NCBI RefSeq assembly: GCF_018130505.1
Contig: NZ_JAFCKH010000003.1
Location: forward strand, 186,001 to 250,000
Length of the DNA stretch: 64,000 bases
Origin: Bradyrhizobium tropiciagri
Lineage (GTDB): Bacteria; Pseudomonadota; Alphaproteobacteria; Rhizobiales; Xanthobacteraceae
Direction: 5' to 3'
Of the stretch, positions 8,635 through 16,514 are shown piece by piece. The translations under genes were made by a program, and so were the position numbers. Below the pieces are notes generated by a model that saw nothing but the letters and a program-made list of their open reading frames with translations, ran no database searches and had not been told where the DNA came from. Each line of letters opens with the position of its first letter. Position 1 is the first letter of the stretch.

Positions 8635-9885
8635 TCAGTATTTCTTGCACTCCGGAACCGTGCGGCTCGGCAACCCGATCTTGGCGAACACCGCCGGATC
8701 GTAGCCCAGCGTCTGGTTCACGTTCGGGATCACCTTGACGACCTTGGAGAACAGCGCGCCCTTGCCGTCATCGACCACCTCGGTGACGAAGTTGGTGCCG
8801 ATCGCCTGGCGGTTGGAGTCGAGCTTGATCTTGCCGTTCGGCGCGTCGATCTCGATCTTGGCCAGTGCTTCCTTCAGCTTGGCCTGGTTGTTGGAGAGGT
8901 CGCCGTTGACCTGGCGCAGCGCCAGGATCAGCGCCATCGTCGAGCCGTAATAGTTGGTGGCGAGCAGCGACGGGCTCGGGAAGCGTTTTGCCGGCGGGAA
9001 GGCGTCCTGATAGGCCTTGACGAATTTCTGCCAGCCCGGGTCCTCCCAGGTATCGGCCTGGCCGCTCGCCGCGATGGTGCCAACCAGCGCGTTCTTGGCG
9101 CTGCCCTTCGACGACAGGATGGTCTGGTCGATCATGATCGAGCCGCCCATCAGATGCGCCTTGCCGCCGGCCTGCTGGTACTGGTTGAGGAAGTTGACGG
9201 CATCGGCGCCGCCGAGGCCGAGATAGATCGCGTCGACATCGTCGGGCAGCGCGGCGATCACCGAGGCGAAATCCTTGGTGCCGAGTGGCACCCATTGCCG
9301 GTTGGTGACCTGGCCGCCGGCGCCGCAGAATTCGAGCACGAGGCCGAACACCTGGGTGTAGATGAAGGAGTAGTCCTCGCCGACGGTGGCGATCTTGCGA
9401 TAGCCCTTGGTCTCATAGGCGTATTTGCCGAGACCGACCTGCCACTGCGCGCCGTCCATGTTGTAGCGGAAGAAGTTCGGCGCCGGATCGACATAGGTCG
9501 TCTCCTGCGCGCCCGAAGCGGCGTTGATGAAGGTCAGCTCGGGCTTGGTCTTGGCGAAGTTCTTCACGGCGATGCCTTCGTCGCCGGACAGTGGCGACAG
9601 CAGGATCTGAACCTTGTCCTGCTCGATCAGCTTGCGCACCGCGCGCACCGCGGAGTCTGGCGTCGCGTCGGTCGAGGCGACGACGAATTCGAGCTCCTTG
9701 TCGCCGATCTTCTTGCCGAGCACGTTGAGCGCGGCCTGGAAGCCCCGCATGCCGTCCTCGCCGAGCACCGTGTAAGTGCCTTCGAGCGTCGCGGTGACGC
9801 CGACCTTGATCTTCTCCTGGGCGAACGCCGTGCCCGAAAGCAACAGGCTGCCCAGCGCAATCAGTCCCACACTGCCTTTCAACAT
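8635..9885 (-). CDS. ABC transporter periplasmic substrate-binding protein (Peripla_BP_6, LivJ-like)
   Basis: A 416-residue periplasmic binding protein. The start at 9885 is set by GGGAGGAGCG upstream and by the signal peptide that follows (hydrophobic core GLIALGSLLLSG, cleavage after TAFA at residue 22). The mature start QEKIKVGVTATLEGTYTVLGEDG is the usual opening of type-I (LivJ-like) binding proteins. It has the two-lobed length of the family and ends with a Cys-containing tail (VPECKKY). It is the promoter-proximal gene of the importer operon that continues through the regulator, permeases, ATPases and the two Tm-1-type domains. Substrate is not deducible from sequence. Confidence 0.92.
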   Translation of the reverse strand: MLKGSVGLIALGSLLLSGTAFAQEKIKVGVTATLEGTYTVLGEDGMRGFQAALNVLGKKIGDKELEFVVASTDATPDSAVRAVRKLIEQDKVQILLSPLSGDEGIAVKNFAKTKPELTFINAASGAQETTYVDPAPNFFRYNMDGAQWQVGLGKYAYETKGYRKIATVGEDYSFIYTQVFGLVLEFCGAGGQVTNRQWVPLGTKDFASVIAALPDDVDAIYLGLGGADAVNFLNQYQQAGGKAHLMGGSIMIDQTILSSKGSAKNALVGTIAASGQADTWEDPGWQKFVKAYQDAFPPAKRFPSPSLLATNYYGSTMALILALRQVNGDLSNNQAKLKEALAKIEIDAPNGKIKLDSNRQAIGTNFVTEVVDDGKGALFSKVVKVIPNVNQTLGYDPAVFAKIGLPSRTVPECKKY

Positions 9886-10150
9886 CGCGCTCCTCCCTCG
9901 CTTATTGCCGGCGCGCCGCTTGCAATGCGACCGTCCGGTTGTTGTGCGTGAAGCTAGCCGAAGGCGACCTCGGCGCGGATGTCGTCGCTGCGCCCTGGCT
10001 TGACCGGCAGTCTCATTTTGATTGTTGCGCCGCAACGAGGCTCGCGGCGCAATGTCGCGGAGCGAGGGAGCGCAACTCTATCCTTCGTCGTCGCTGCGAA
10101 AGCAGGGACGACAGTGGTGTGTGGCACATCGCTCGCCACGCAATGCGGTG

Positions 10151-10251
10151 TCATCACCCGGCTCGACCGGGTGATCCAGTTTTCCAGAGGCAGTGGTGCT
10201 TGAACCGATGGGCCGCGGCGTACTGGATCGCCCGGTCAAGCCGGGCGATGA
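10151..10251. repeat. Pair of inverted 30-base palindromic repeats (REP/BIME-like)
   Basis: Bases 10151-10180 and the reverse complement of 10222-10251 agree at 27 of 30 positions. Each copy is itself a hairpin (ATCACCCGG/CCGGGTGAT at 10153-10175; ATCGCCCGG/CCGGGCGAT at 10227-10249). The core CCCGGCTTGACCGGG is a common interspersed palindrome in Bradyrhizobium-type genomes. Confidence 0.75.
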
Positions 10252-10336
10252 CAGTGGTGGGTGGGGGTGCAGCATTCTCACGACACGACACCTGAGTTGT
10301 TATTCTGATAAAGCGAAATATCTTTGCCGCAGGGGC

Positions 10337-10363
10337 TTGACCTACCCTTGAGGGCAACTTGAG
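10337..10363 (+). promoter_or_regulatory. MerR-family-like promoter dyad, apparently orphaned
   Basis: TTGACC (a -35-like element) at 10337-10342 runs into the dyad CCCTTGAGGG (10345-10354), in the style of MerR-family (CueR/HmrR) operators lying between -35 and -10. GGGAGA and an ATG (10381) follow, but the frame then runs antisense into the GntR gene end. It may be the remains of a metal-responsive gene. Weak evidence. Confidence 0.3.
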
Positions 10364-10413
10364 CACGGGAGACGATCACCATGCCCAAGCCCCATGACAG
10401 GCCGTCGCGAGGT

Positions 10414-11256
10414 TCAAGCCTTGGCTTTGCTGCCGGCCGCCTTGCCGGATCGCGGCTTGGACTTGCGGTCCGCATCCGGCTTGCTCCGCGCAGCCGCGGC
10501 TTTCAGCGACGATGCGGGCCCCGTGAAGATGCCGGCGTTGTCTTCCTTCAAGGCGTGTTCGACGCAGCCGCGGATATGCGACTCCATGATCGTCTGCGCT
10601 CGCCTGCAGTCGCGGACCAGCGCGGCCTCGAGCAGCGCCTGATGTTCGCGGGCGGCGATCTCGCCGCGGAACACCACGGCAATCATCTGATAGCGGAGAT
10701 AGCGGTCATAGGCCGCCGCGTGCGCGGCAAGCAGCACGTCGGAGCCGCAGGCCGATATAAGGGAATGATGGAAGTCCCAATCGCACTGTTTCCAGAGCTC
10801 CTGGTTCTGACGGTGCCCTTCCAGCATGCGCCGTTCCATGACGCCCAGTTTGTGGTGTGCGGAGACGACGCGGCCTTCCCAATCCAGATCGCCCGCGAGG
10901 AATGACTGTTCGAGCGCATGATTTTCGAGCAGGAGCCGCAGCTCTGCGACCTGCCTGAAATCCTCGGCGGACACCGGCGCGACCTCGAAGCCGCGTTGCC
11001 CCTCGGCCACGATCAGTCCTTCGGCGCACATCCGGTTCAGCAGTTCGCGCAGCGTCGGGATCGAGGTGCCGTAGCTTTCGCTGATCCGCTCGAGACGAAG
11101 CTTTTGTCCGGGAGCGAGGGCGCCGAAAATGATGTCGGACCGTATCCTGCGGTACGCCGATTCCCCGATGGTCTCCGTCGTCTGGGTCTTGGTCAGCACC
11201 GTCAGCCTCTCATTCGGGACGAATCTAGCACGTTTGTCCGAGCTCGCACCGCTCAA
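10414..11256 (-). CDS. GntR-family (FadR/FCD subfamily) transcriptional regulator
   Basis: A 280-residue regulator. Winged helix-turn-helix at about residues 30-95 (ESAYRRIRSDIIFGALAPGQKL, LRELLNRMCAEGLI) and an all-helical FCD ligand domain at about 105-235 with the metal/ligand-type residues of WDFHHSLISACGS. The last 30 residues are an Ala/Lys/Arg/Ser tail (for example KSKPRSGKAAGSKAKA) resembling histone-H1-type basic tails, which FCD regulators usually lack. Its ATG overlaps the TGA of the flavoprotein gene upstream (ATGA), so it is the last gene of the flavoprotein-TRAP-AroQ-like unit and its likely controller. FCD regulators typically bind carboxylic acids. Confidence 0.92.
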   Translation of the reverse strand: MSGASSDKRARFVPNERLTVLTKTQTTETIGESAYRRIRSDIIFGALAPGQKLRLERISESYGTSIPTLRELLNRMCAEGLIVAEGQRGFEVAPVSAEDFRQVAELRLLLENHALEQSFLAGDLDWEGRVVSAHHKLGVMERRMLEGHRQNQELWKQCDWDFHHSLISACGSDVLLAAHAAAYDRYLRYQMIAVVFRGEIAAREHQALLEAALVRDCRRAQTIMESHIRGCVEHALKEDNAGIFTGPASSLKAAAARSKPDADRKSKPRSGKAAGSKAKA

Positions 11257-12977
11257 TCCATCGCAATCGGATAGTTGTCCAGAGCGCCCGCCGCATCCAT
11301 TGCGGCCCGCCAGGCGAATACCATGGCCGGCCCGATCATCGTGCCCGGGCCGGGATACGTTCCCCTGAAAAGCGACGCGGCATCAGCACCGGCTGCATAG
11401 AGTCCTTTCAGCGGCGCTCCGCCGGATCCGAGGACGCGTCCGCGCGAGTCGGTCCGCAGACCGGCGCTGCTGGCGAGATCGGCGGGCCAGACCGCGACGG
11501 CATAGTAAGGGCCGGGCCCGATCGGGCGCAGGCAGGGATTGGGCTTGTTCTGGGCATCGCCGTTGAAGCGGTTGAGCGCGCTCGCGCCGCGGCCGAACTC
11601 CTCGTCGACGCCCGCTTCGGCATACCGGTTGTAGCGCTCGATCGTACGGCACAGGGCGTCACCGTCGGCGCCGATCGCAGCGGCAAGCCCGGCAATCGAG
11701 GTGGCCTCGAACAGGTACCCGGCTTCGATAAAGCGGCGCAGGTTTCTCGTCCCGGGATGCACCAGCCCGATGCCGTAATCCGCGATGAAGCGTCGATCGC
11801 AAACCAGATGGGATGGCACGCTGGCGGGCGAGCGGTTTGATCTGAGCATCCCTTGGACAAAGTCGTGGTATGAATTGGCCTCGTTGACGAACCGCCGGCC
11901 GCTGGCATCGACGGCCAGGAGTCCCGGTTTCGCGCGATCCAGCATGATGTGCGGGAAGACCGAGAGATGGCCGTCCGGCTGGGTCATCACGGAACTCGGC
12001 ATCCACAGCGCCGCACTGTCCAGGTTGCGATCGATTTCACCCGATATACGCTCGCCGGCGAGGATACCGTCTCCGGTGTTGGTGTCGGGTGAAAGCGAGT
12101 AGCGGCGCGTGCCTTCGGGCAGAAGCCGCTCGCGCAGTTCGGTGCTCCAGCCGATTCCGCCGGTCGCCAGAACCACGCCCTTGCGGGCGCGCAGGGCGAT
12201 TTCGCCGGTCGGCGTCGTCAGGACCGCACCGACGATCTGGTCGCCGGACTTGATCAACTCTTTCAGCGCGGTGTGGAATCGAATGTCGATGGCGAGCCGC
12301 CGCAGATCGTGCAGCAGCCGGGCGACGAGCGCGTTGCCCATGATCAGCCGCGTGCCGCGCTTGAAGCCGAGGCGATCCCGTGCGTGCCTCGCGATTAGTC
12401 CAATGACATGTCGAAAGTTGCTCCACGTCCGGAACGGTGCAACCAGCGGCGCGATATCGTTCTTGCCGACCATCATGCCGCCGAGCACCATGAACTCGCG
12501 GCGGGGCGGCCGCACGCGGGCGAAGTCGGTGCCGAGCAGCCGTCCGTCGAAGGACACGGCGCCAAGTGCGCGGCCGCCGACCGCAGCTCCAGGCAGATCG
12601 TGGTAATCGGGATGAACCGGTGGCGGCGAAAAGATCACGCTGCTGCGGCTCTCGAGATAATCCAGCACGACCGGTCCCGAGGCCAGATAGGCGGCGAGAC
12701 GTTCATCGGACGCGTCGCCCAGCAGCCCGGCAAGATAGTTTTTTGCCGCGCCGGTCGAATCCGGCGTGCCGGCTGCCTCGCTTTGGCGGCTGCCCGGGAT
12801 CCATACCGAGCCTGCGGATGTCGCCGTCGTTCCACCGACACAGTCGGACTTCTCGCAGAGCACCACTTGAAGGCCTTCAAGCGTTCCAACAAGCGCAGCG
12901 GTCATGCCGCCGGCACCGGCGCCAATCACGAGCAGGTCGGTCTCGCCGTCCCAACGGCGCTCGTCGCAAGTGGGCAT
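11253..12977 (-). CDS. FAD-dependent oxidoreductase, FAD_binding_2 (fumarate reductase/ketosteroid dehydrogenase-like)
   Basis: A 574-residue soluble flavoprotein. The N-terminal dinucleotide site is VIGAGAGGMTAAL (GAGAGG at 19-24) with the acidic end CEKSDCVGGTT; the FAD-contact glycines return near the C-terminus in GLYAAGADAASLFRGTYPGPGTMIGPAMV. This layout matches 3-ketosteroid-delta-1-dehydrogenase, fumarate-reductase-like and 4-oxocyclohexanecarboxylate-type desaturases, which dehydrogenate beside a carbonyl. It sits directly after the TRAP permease and before the GntR gene. I infer that it oxidises the imported cyclic or unsaturated acid; the exact substrate cannot be read. No signal peptide is seen, so it acts in the cytoplasm. 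Confidence 0.88.
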   Translation of the reverse strand: MPTCDERRWDGETDLLVIGAGAGGMTAALVGTLEGLQVVLCEKSDCVGGTTATSAGSVWIPGSRQSEAAGTPDSTGAAKNYLAGLLGDASDERLAAYLASGPVVLDYLESRSSVIFSPPPVHPDYHDLPGAAVGGRALGAVSFDGRLLGTDFARVRPPRREFMVLGGMMVGKNDIAPLVAPFRTWSNFRHVIGLIARHARDRLGFKRGTRLIMGNALVARLLHDLRRLAIDIRFHTALKELIKSGDQIVGAVLTTPTGEIALRARKGVVLATGGIGWSTELRERLLPEGTRRYSLSPDTNTGDGILAGERISGEIDRNLDSAALWMPSSVMTQPDGHLSVFPHIMLDRAKPGLLAVDASGRRFVNEANSYHDFVQGMLRSNRSPASVPSHLVCDRRFIADYGIGLVHPGTRNLRRFIEAGYLFEATSIAGLAAAIGADGDALCRTIERYNRYAEAGVDEEFGRGASALNRFNGDAQNKPNPCLRPIGPGPYYAVAVWPADLASSAGLRTDSRGRVLGSGGAPLKGLYAAGADAASLFRGTYPGPGTMIGPAMVFAWRAAMDAAGALDNYPIAMD

Positions 12978-12998
12978 TCAGGTTCGCTTCGTTTTCGC

Positions 12999-14900
12999 TT
13001 ACAGGAATCCGATCGAAATCCAGGGTATGAACGCGACCAATAGCAGGCCGATCAGGAGCGCGACCAGGTAGCCGGCGATCGGCCGCAACCCTTCGTCGGG
13101 ATGCACCTTGCTGATCGCGCAGGCGGCATAATAGCCGACGCCGAACGGCGGCGCGAACAGCCCGACGCCCATCGCCAGGATGATCACCATGGCATAGTGC
13201 ACTTCGTGCACGCCGACCTGCCTTGCGATCGGGAACAGCAGCGGCCCGAACAGGACGATGGCCGGTATGCCCTCCAGTACGCTGCCGAGCACGACAAACG
13301 CCAGGATCGATACCAGTAGAAAGGTCGGTACGCCGCCGGGCAGCCCCGCCATCGCCTTGGCCAGATCGCGCGAGAACCCGGACTGTGTCAGCGACCACGC
13401 CATGCTGGTGGCGGCACCGATGATGAGCAGGATCGCTCCGGAGAGCGCGGCGGTCTCGACCAGCATCGGGTAGATGCGCTTCCAGTCGAACTGGCGGTAG
13501 ATCAAGAGGCCGGCCACCGCCGTGTACGCGATGCCGATCGTCGACACCTCGGTTGCCGTCGCGACGCCTTCGATGACCGCGGCGCGGATCACGAAAGGGA
13601 GCGCGATCGCGGGTAGGGCGATGATGAAGGTGCGGCCGATCTCGCGGGCCGAAGCGCGCGAGACGTGCGAGAGGTCGTCGCGGCGGTTGCGGCGCCAGAC
13701 CACCACGCAGAGGATCGCGCCGACGACGACGCCGGGGAGCAATCCGCCGGTGAAGAGCGAGGCGATCGAAACGCCGGTCACCGATCCGATCGTGATCAGG
13801 ACAAGGCTCGGAGGTATCGTTTCGGTTTGTGCCCCGGTCGCGGCCAGCAGCGCGACGAGTTCTCCCGGCTTCGAGCCCCTGGCCTTCATCTCGGGAAAAA
13901 GCGCCGGCGCAATCGCGGCCATGTCGGCGGCTTTCGAACCGGAAATGCCGGAGACCAGATACATGGCGCCGATCAGCACATAGGACAGGCCGCCGCGCAC
14001 ATGTGCCAGCAGGCTGGCGAGAAAGTTGACCATGGCGCGGGCCATTCCCGTCATCTCGATCAGGAGCCCGAGAAAGACGAACAGCGGAACCGAGAGCAGG
14101 ATGAGGTTGGATATCCCTTCCTCGATGCGGCCGACGACGACCACGATCGGGGTCTGGGTGGTCAACGCCTGATAGCCGAACGTCGCCAGCCCGAAGGCGA
14201 AGGCGATCGGCACGCCGGCGAAGACCAGGCAGGCCACGATACCGACGAAGAAGACCAGAAGATTGAGGTTACCGAGATTTTCCAGCGCCGGCTGTAGCAG
14301 ATAGAGCGCGCCTGCCACGGCCATGCTGCCGAGCAGGGCGCTGGCGACATGGCGCCAATGGCCGACCGCAAGCAGCCTGACGACGGCGACAGCAATCATG
14401 ATCGTGAAACCGCCCGGCAATGCAGCCGCGCGCCATCCGTCGGAAATCTGCATGGCCGGCGTCGTGACGGGAATCTCGTCGGCTGCGAATTCATAGGCTG
14501 ATGGAAGGATCAGCAACAGGAACGTCAGCCCCGCGACCACCGCGACGACGTCGAGCGCGACACGCATCGGCGGCGAGAGCATGCCGACGAACGCGGTCAT
14601 GCGCATGTGCTCGGCGCGGTGCAGCGCCATCGCGGAGCCGAGCATCGCCAGCCAGAGGAACAGGGTCGAGGCCAGCTCGTCCGACCAGATGATCGGATGA
14701 TGGAAGACGTAGCGGGACACGACGCCGCCGAGCAGAACCAGCACCTCGATGACGACGAGCGCCGCGGTCGGTGCCGCGATGGCCAGGCCGAGCGCACGAT
14801 CCAGCTTGCGCAGCGTGCCGGGGCCCGCCGAGGCCGAAGTCTCCGATTGCGCCGGAGCGGTCTGCGGCTCGGCCGCCTCGGCTGTCGTCACGGCGGTCAA
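12999..14900 (-). CDS. TRAP transporter permease, fused small (DctQ) and large (DctM) subunits
   Basis: A 633-residue fused TRAP permease. Residues about 30-200 are the DctQ-type four-helix small subunit (VSRYVFHHPIIWSDELASTLFLWLAMLGS is the family mark), and about 210-633 the DctM large subunit with about twelve membrane segments (GISGSKAADMAAIAPALFPEM and VGLFAPPFGVGYY). The initiation codon is probably TTG at 14900, overlapping the TGA of the binding-protein gene (TTGA), so translation is coupled. The importer uses the sodium or proton gradient to bring in an organic acid delivered by the binding protein encoded at 14897-15907. Confidence 0.93.
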   Translation of the reverse strand: MTAVTTAEAAEPQTAPAQSETSASAGPGTLRKLDRALGLAIAAPTAALVVIEVLVLLGGVVSRYVFHHPIIWSDELASTLFLWLAMLGSAMALHRAEHMRMTAFVGMLSPPMRVALDVVAVVAGLTFLLLILPSAYEFAADEIPVTTPAMQISDGWRAAALPGGFTIMIAVAVVRLLAVGHWRHVASALLGSMAVAGALYLLQPALENLGNLNLLVFFVGIVACLVFAGVPIAFAFGLATFGYQALTTQTPIVVVVGRIEEGISNLILLSVPLFVFLGLLIEMTGMARAMVNFLASLLAHVRGGLSYVLIGAMYLVSGISGSKAADMAAIAPALFPEMKARGSKPGELVALLAATGAQTETIPPSLVLITIGSVTGVSIASLFTGGLLPGVVVGAILCVVVWRRNRRDDLSHVSRASAREIGRTFIIALPAIALPFVIRAAVIEGVATATEVSTIGIAYTAVAGLLIYRQFDWKRIYPMLVETAALSGAILLIIGAATSMAWSLTQSGFSRDLAKAMAGLPGGVPTFLLVSILAFVVLGSVLEGIPAIVLFGPLLFPIARQVGVHEVHYAMVIILAMGVGLFAPPFGVGYYAACAISKVHPDEGLRPIAGYLVALLIGLLLVAFIPWISIGFL

Positions 14901-15907
14901 GCGAGGCTGCCGGAATATTTCTCCAGCACTGCCCAGGCCTCAGTACCGTATTTCTGCTTCCACTCGGCGTAGAAGCCGGCTTTGGTCAGCGCCTGCCGGA
15001 ACTGGTTCTTGTCCGGACGATTGAAGACGAGGCCTTTCGCCTTGAGGCTGTCCTCGAGCTCGACATTGAGCCGTTCAGTCTCGGCCCGCTGCTTCTCGGT
15101 CGCCGCCTCGAACGACCTGGTGATCAGCGCGAGATCCTCGGCGGGAAGCGACTTGATCCGCTTGCCGTTGGCGATGATCCACAGCCCGTCCCACATATGC
15201 TCGGTGATCGAGCAGTATTTCTGCACTTCGTAGTATTTGCCCGACTCGATGATGGTGAGCGGGTTCTCCTGACCGTCCACGATCTTCGTCTGCAGCGAAG
15301 AGTAGAGCTCGTTGATGGTGATCGAGGTCGGCGACGAGCCGAGCGCCGTGAATAGCGAGACCCACACCGGGCTCGGCGGCACACGCATCTTCATCCCCTT
15401 CAGGTCCCCAACGGTATTGATGGGACGGTTGCTCGTGGTGATGTTGCGGTAACCGCTGTCGAGGATTTTCGGGAAGGCGTAGATGCCGACCTTGTCGAGG
15501 CCGGCCCGGATGCCGGCACCGAGTTCGCCATCCATCGCCTGCCAAACATGCGCATAGTCGCTGAACGCGAACGCCATGCCGCTGATGCCGGCGATCGGCG
15601 AGACGACCTGCATAGAGATGCCCGAGGCCGTCATCATGTCGAGCGCGCCCGAGCGGACCTGGGTCAGCATCGCCGCGTCGGAACCGAGCTGCGCGTTCGG
15701 GAAGAACTGGATGTCGATGCGCCCGCTCGACTGCTGCCGGATCTCGGCGCAGGCCGCTTCCATCGCCTTCGATGACGGGTGACTGTCGGCGAACTGTCCG
15801 CCGACCTTCAGGCTGAGCTTGCCGTTCTGGGCGAGCGAGGGCGCGGCCCAGATCGTAGCCATCGAGCCGATGGCGGTTGCCCCGAACTGCCGTCTGTTGA
15901 GCACCAT
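14897..15907 (-). CDS. TRAP transporter substrate-binding protein, DctP family
   Basis: A 336-residue periplasmic binding protein. It opens with a twin-arginine-like signal (NRRQFGATAIGSMATIW, cleavage near PSLAQ at about 27). The DctP core follows: HPSSKAMEAACAEI, FFPNAQLGSDAAMLTQVRSGALDM, and GLKMRVP-type segment DLKGMKMRVPPSPVW, whose Arg normally pairs with the ligand carboxylate. NELYSSLQTKIVDGQENP is another family hallmark. It is translationally coupled to the fused permease and lies 40 bases after the AroQ-like gene. The ligand is expected to be a carboxylic acid, by family. Confidence 0.93.
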   Translation of the reverse strand: MVLNRRQFGATAIGSMATIWAAPSLAQNGKLSLKVGGQFADSHPSSKAMEAACAEIRQQSSGRIDIQFFPNAQLGSDAAMLTQVRSGALDMMTASGISMQVVSPIAGISGMAFAFSDYAHVWQAMDGELGAGIRAGLDKVGIYAFPKILDSGYRNITTSNRPINTVGDLKGMKMRVPPSPVWVSLFTALGSSPTSITINELYSSLQTKIVDGQENPLTIIESGKYYEVQKYCSITEHMWDGLWIIANGKRIKSLPAEDLALITRSFEAATEKQRAETERLNVELEDSLKAKGLVFNRPDKNQFRQALTKAGFYAEWKQKYGTEAWAVLEKYSGSLA

Positions 15908-15947
15908 TGTGTGTCCTCCAGCCTTGTTGGTTGTTTGATGCCGCGGA

Positions 15948-16397
15948 TCAGGCCTTGTCGGCCCTTGCGAACTCGGCGAGCGCGTCGATCGCGAGTACGT
16001 AGCCGGTGGCTCCGAGCCCGGCGATCACGCCGGTGACGCCGTGTGACATCAGCGACTTCTGATACATCGGCTCGCGCTTGTGGATGTTCGTGATGTGAAC
16101 CTCGATCTTCGGTCCATCGAACATCTTGAGCGCGTCGAGCAGCGCGATCGAATGGAATGAGTATCCGGCAGGGTTGATCACCACCCCAAGCTTGGTGCCG
16201 CGCGCTTCATGCAGCCAATCGATCAGGCTCGCTTCCGAGTTCGACTGGCGGAAGTCGACATCGAGCCCGTGCTTGCGTCCCTGCGCGACGCAGCGCTGCC
16301 TGATGTCGTCGAGCGTGTCGCGTCCGTAGATGTCGGGCTCGCGTACGCCGAGCAGGTTCAGGTTTGGCCCGTTCAGGACCAGGATCGTTCCAGCCAT
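15948..16397 (-). CDS. aroQ: Type II 3-dehydroquinate dehydratase-like protein (AroQ)
   Basis: A 149-residue protein of the type II dehydroquinase family, which usually forms dodecamers and converts 3-dehydroquinate to 3-dehydroshikimate. GPNLNLLGVREPDIYG supplies the conserved Asn and the lid Arg and Tyr, and EVHITNIHKRE carries the catalytic His. The substrate-binding stretch usually written NPGAYTHTS reads NPAGYSFHS here, so the substrate may be a relative of dehydroquinate. The ATG at 16397 has GGGAGGA upstream. It is the first gene of a unit with TRAP importer, flavoprotein and GntR regulator, which points to a catabolic role (quinate/shikimate-like acids) rather than aromatic biosynthesis. 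Confidence 0.85.
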   Translation of the reverse strand: MAGTILVLNGPNLNLLGVREPDIYGRDTLDDIRQRCVAQGRKHGLDVDFRQSNSEASLIDWLHEARGTKLGVVINPAGYSFHSIALLDALKMFDGPKIEVHITNIHKREPMYQKSLMSHGVTGVIAGLGATGYVLAIDALAEFARADKA

Positions 16398-16514
16398 CCA
16401 ATTCCTCCCGATCCCGCCGCCGGGATCTCAATCTTCCTTAATCACCAGATAAAATAAAAATCAACAGATGTTTTCATTTTTACTAGGTGAGATAGATTGT
16501 GCTATAGACGGGCC
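16398..16514. promoter_or_regulatory. Divergent promoter region, AT-rich, between aroQ-like and TIM-barrel genes
   Basis: A strikingly AT-rich block (about 16450-16482) in GC-rich surroundings. It contains the inverted pair AAAAAT (16456-16461) and ATTTTT (16476-16481). GCTATAG, a -10-like element, sits a few bases before the plus-strand ATG at 16515. A likely binding region for the GntR regulator encoded at 10414-11256, by context only. Confidence 0.5.

Larger units (their letters stand above)
9886..10413. other. 528-base spacer upstream of the Liv-type operon
   Basis: No convincing gene. It holds the promoter side of the binding-protein gene, a direct stretch rich in GACGACAGTGGTG-like phrases, a large inverted repeat (10151-10251), and near its right end a MerR-type promoter-like dyad (10337-10363) followed by a ribosome site and an ATG at 10381 that leads into no recognisable protein. 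Confidence 0.6.

Noticed and set aside
7864-9951. Plus-strand open frame of almost 700 codons opposite the AraC and binding-protein genes
   Set aside because: Antisense to two clear genes, with no recognisable domain and biased Arg/Asp/Leu content.
10381-10905. Plus-strand gene beginning at the ATG behind the MerR-like dyad
   Set aside because: After about ten codons it is the exact antisense of the GntR gene and shows no domain; only the promoter-like remnant is worth noting.
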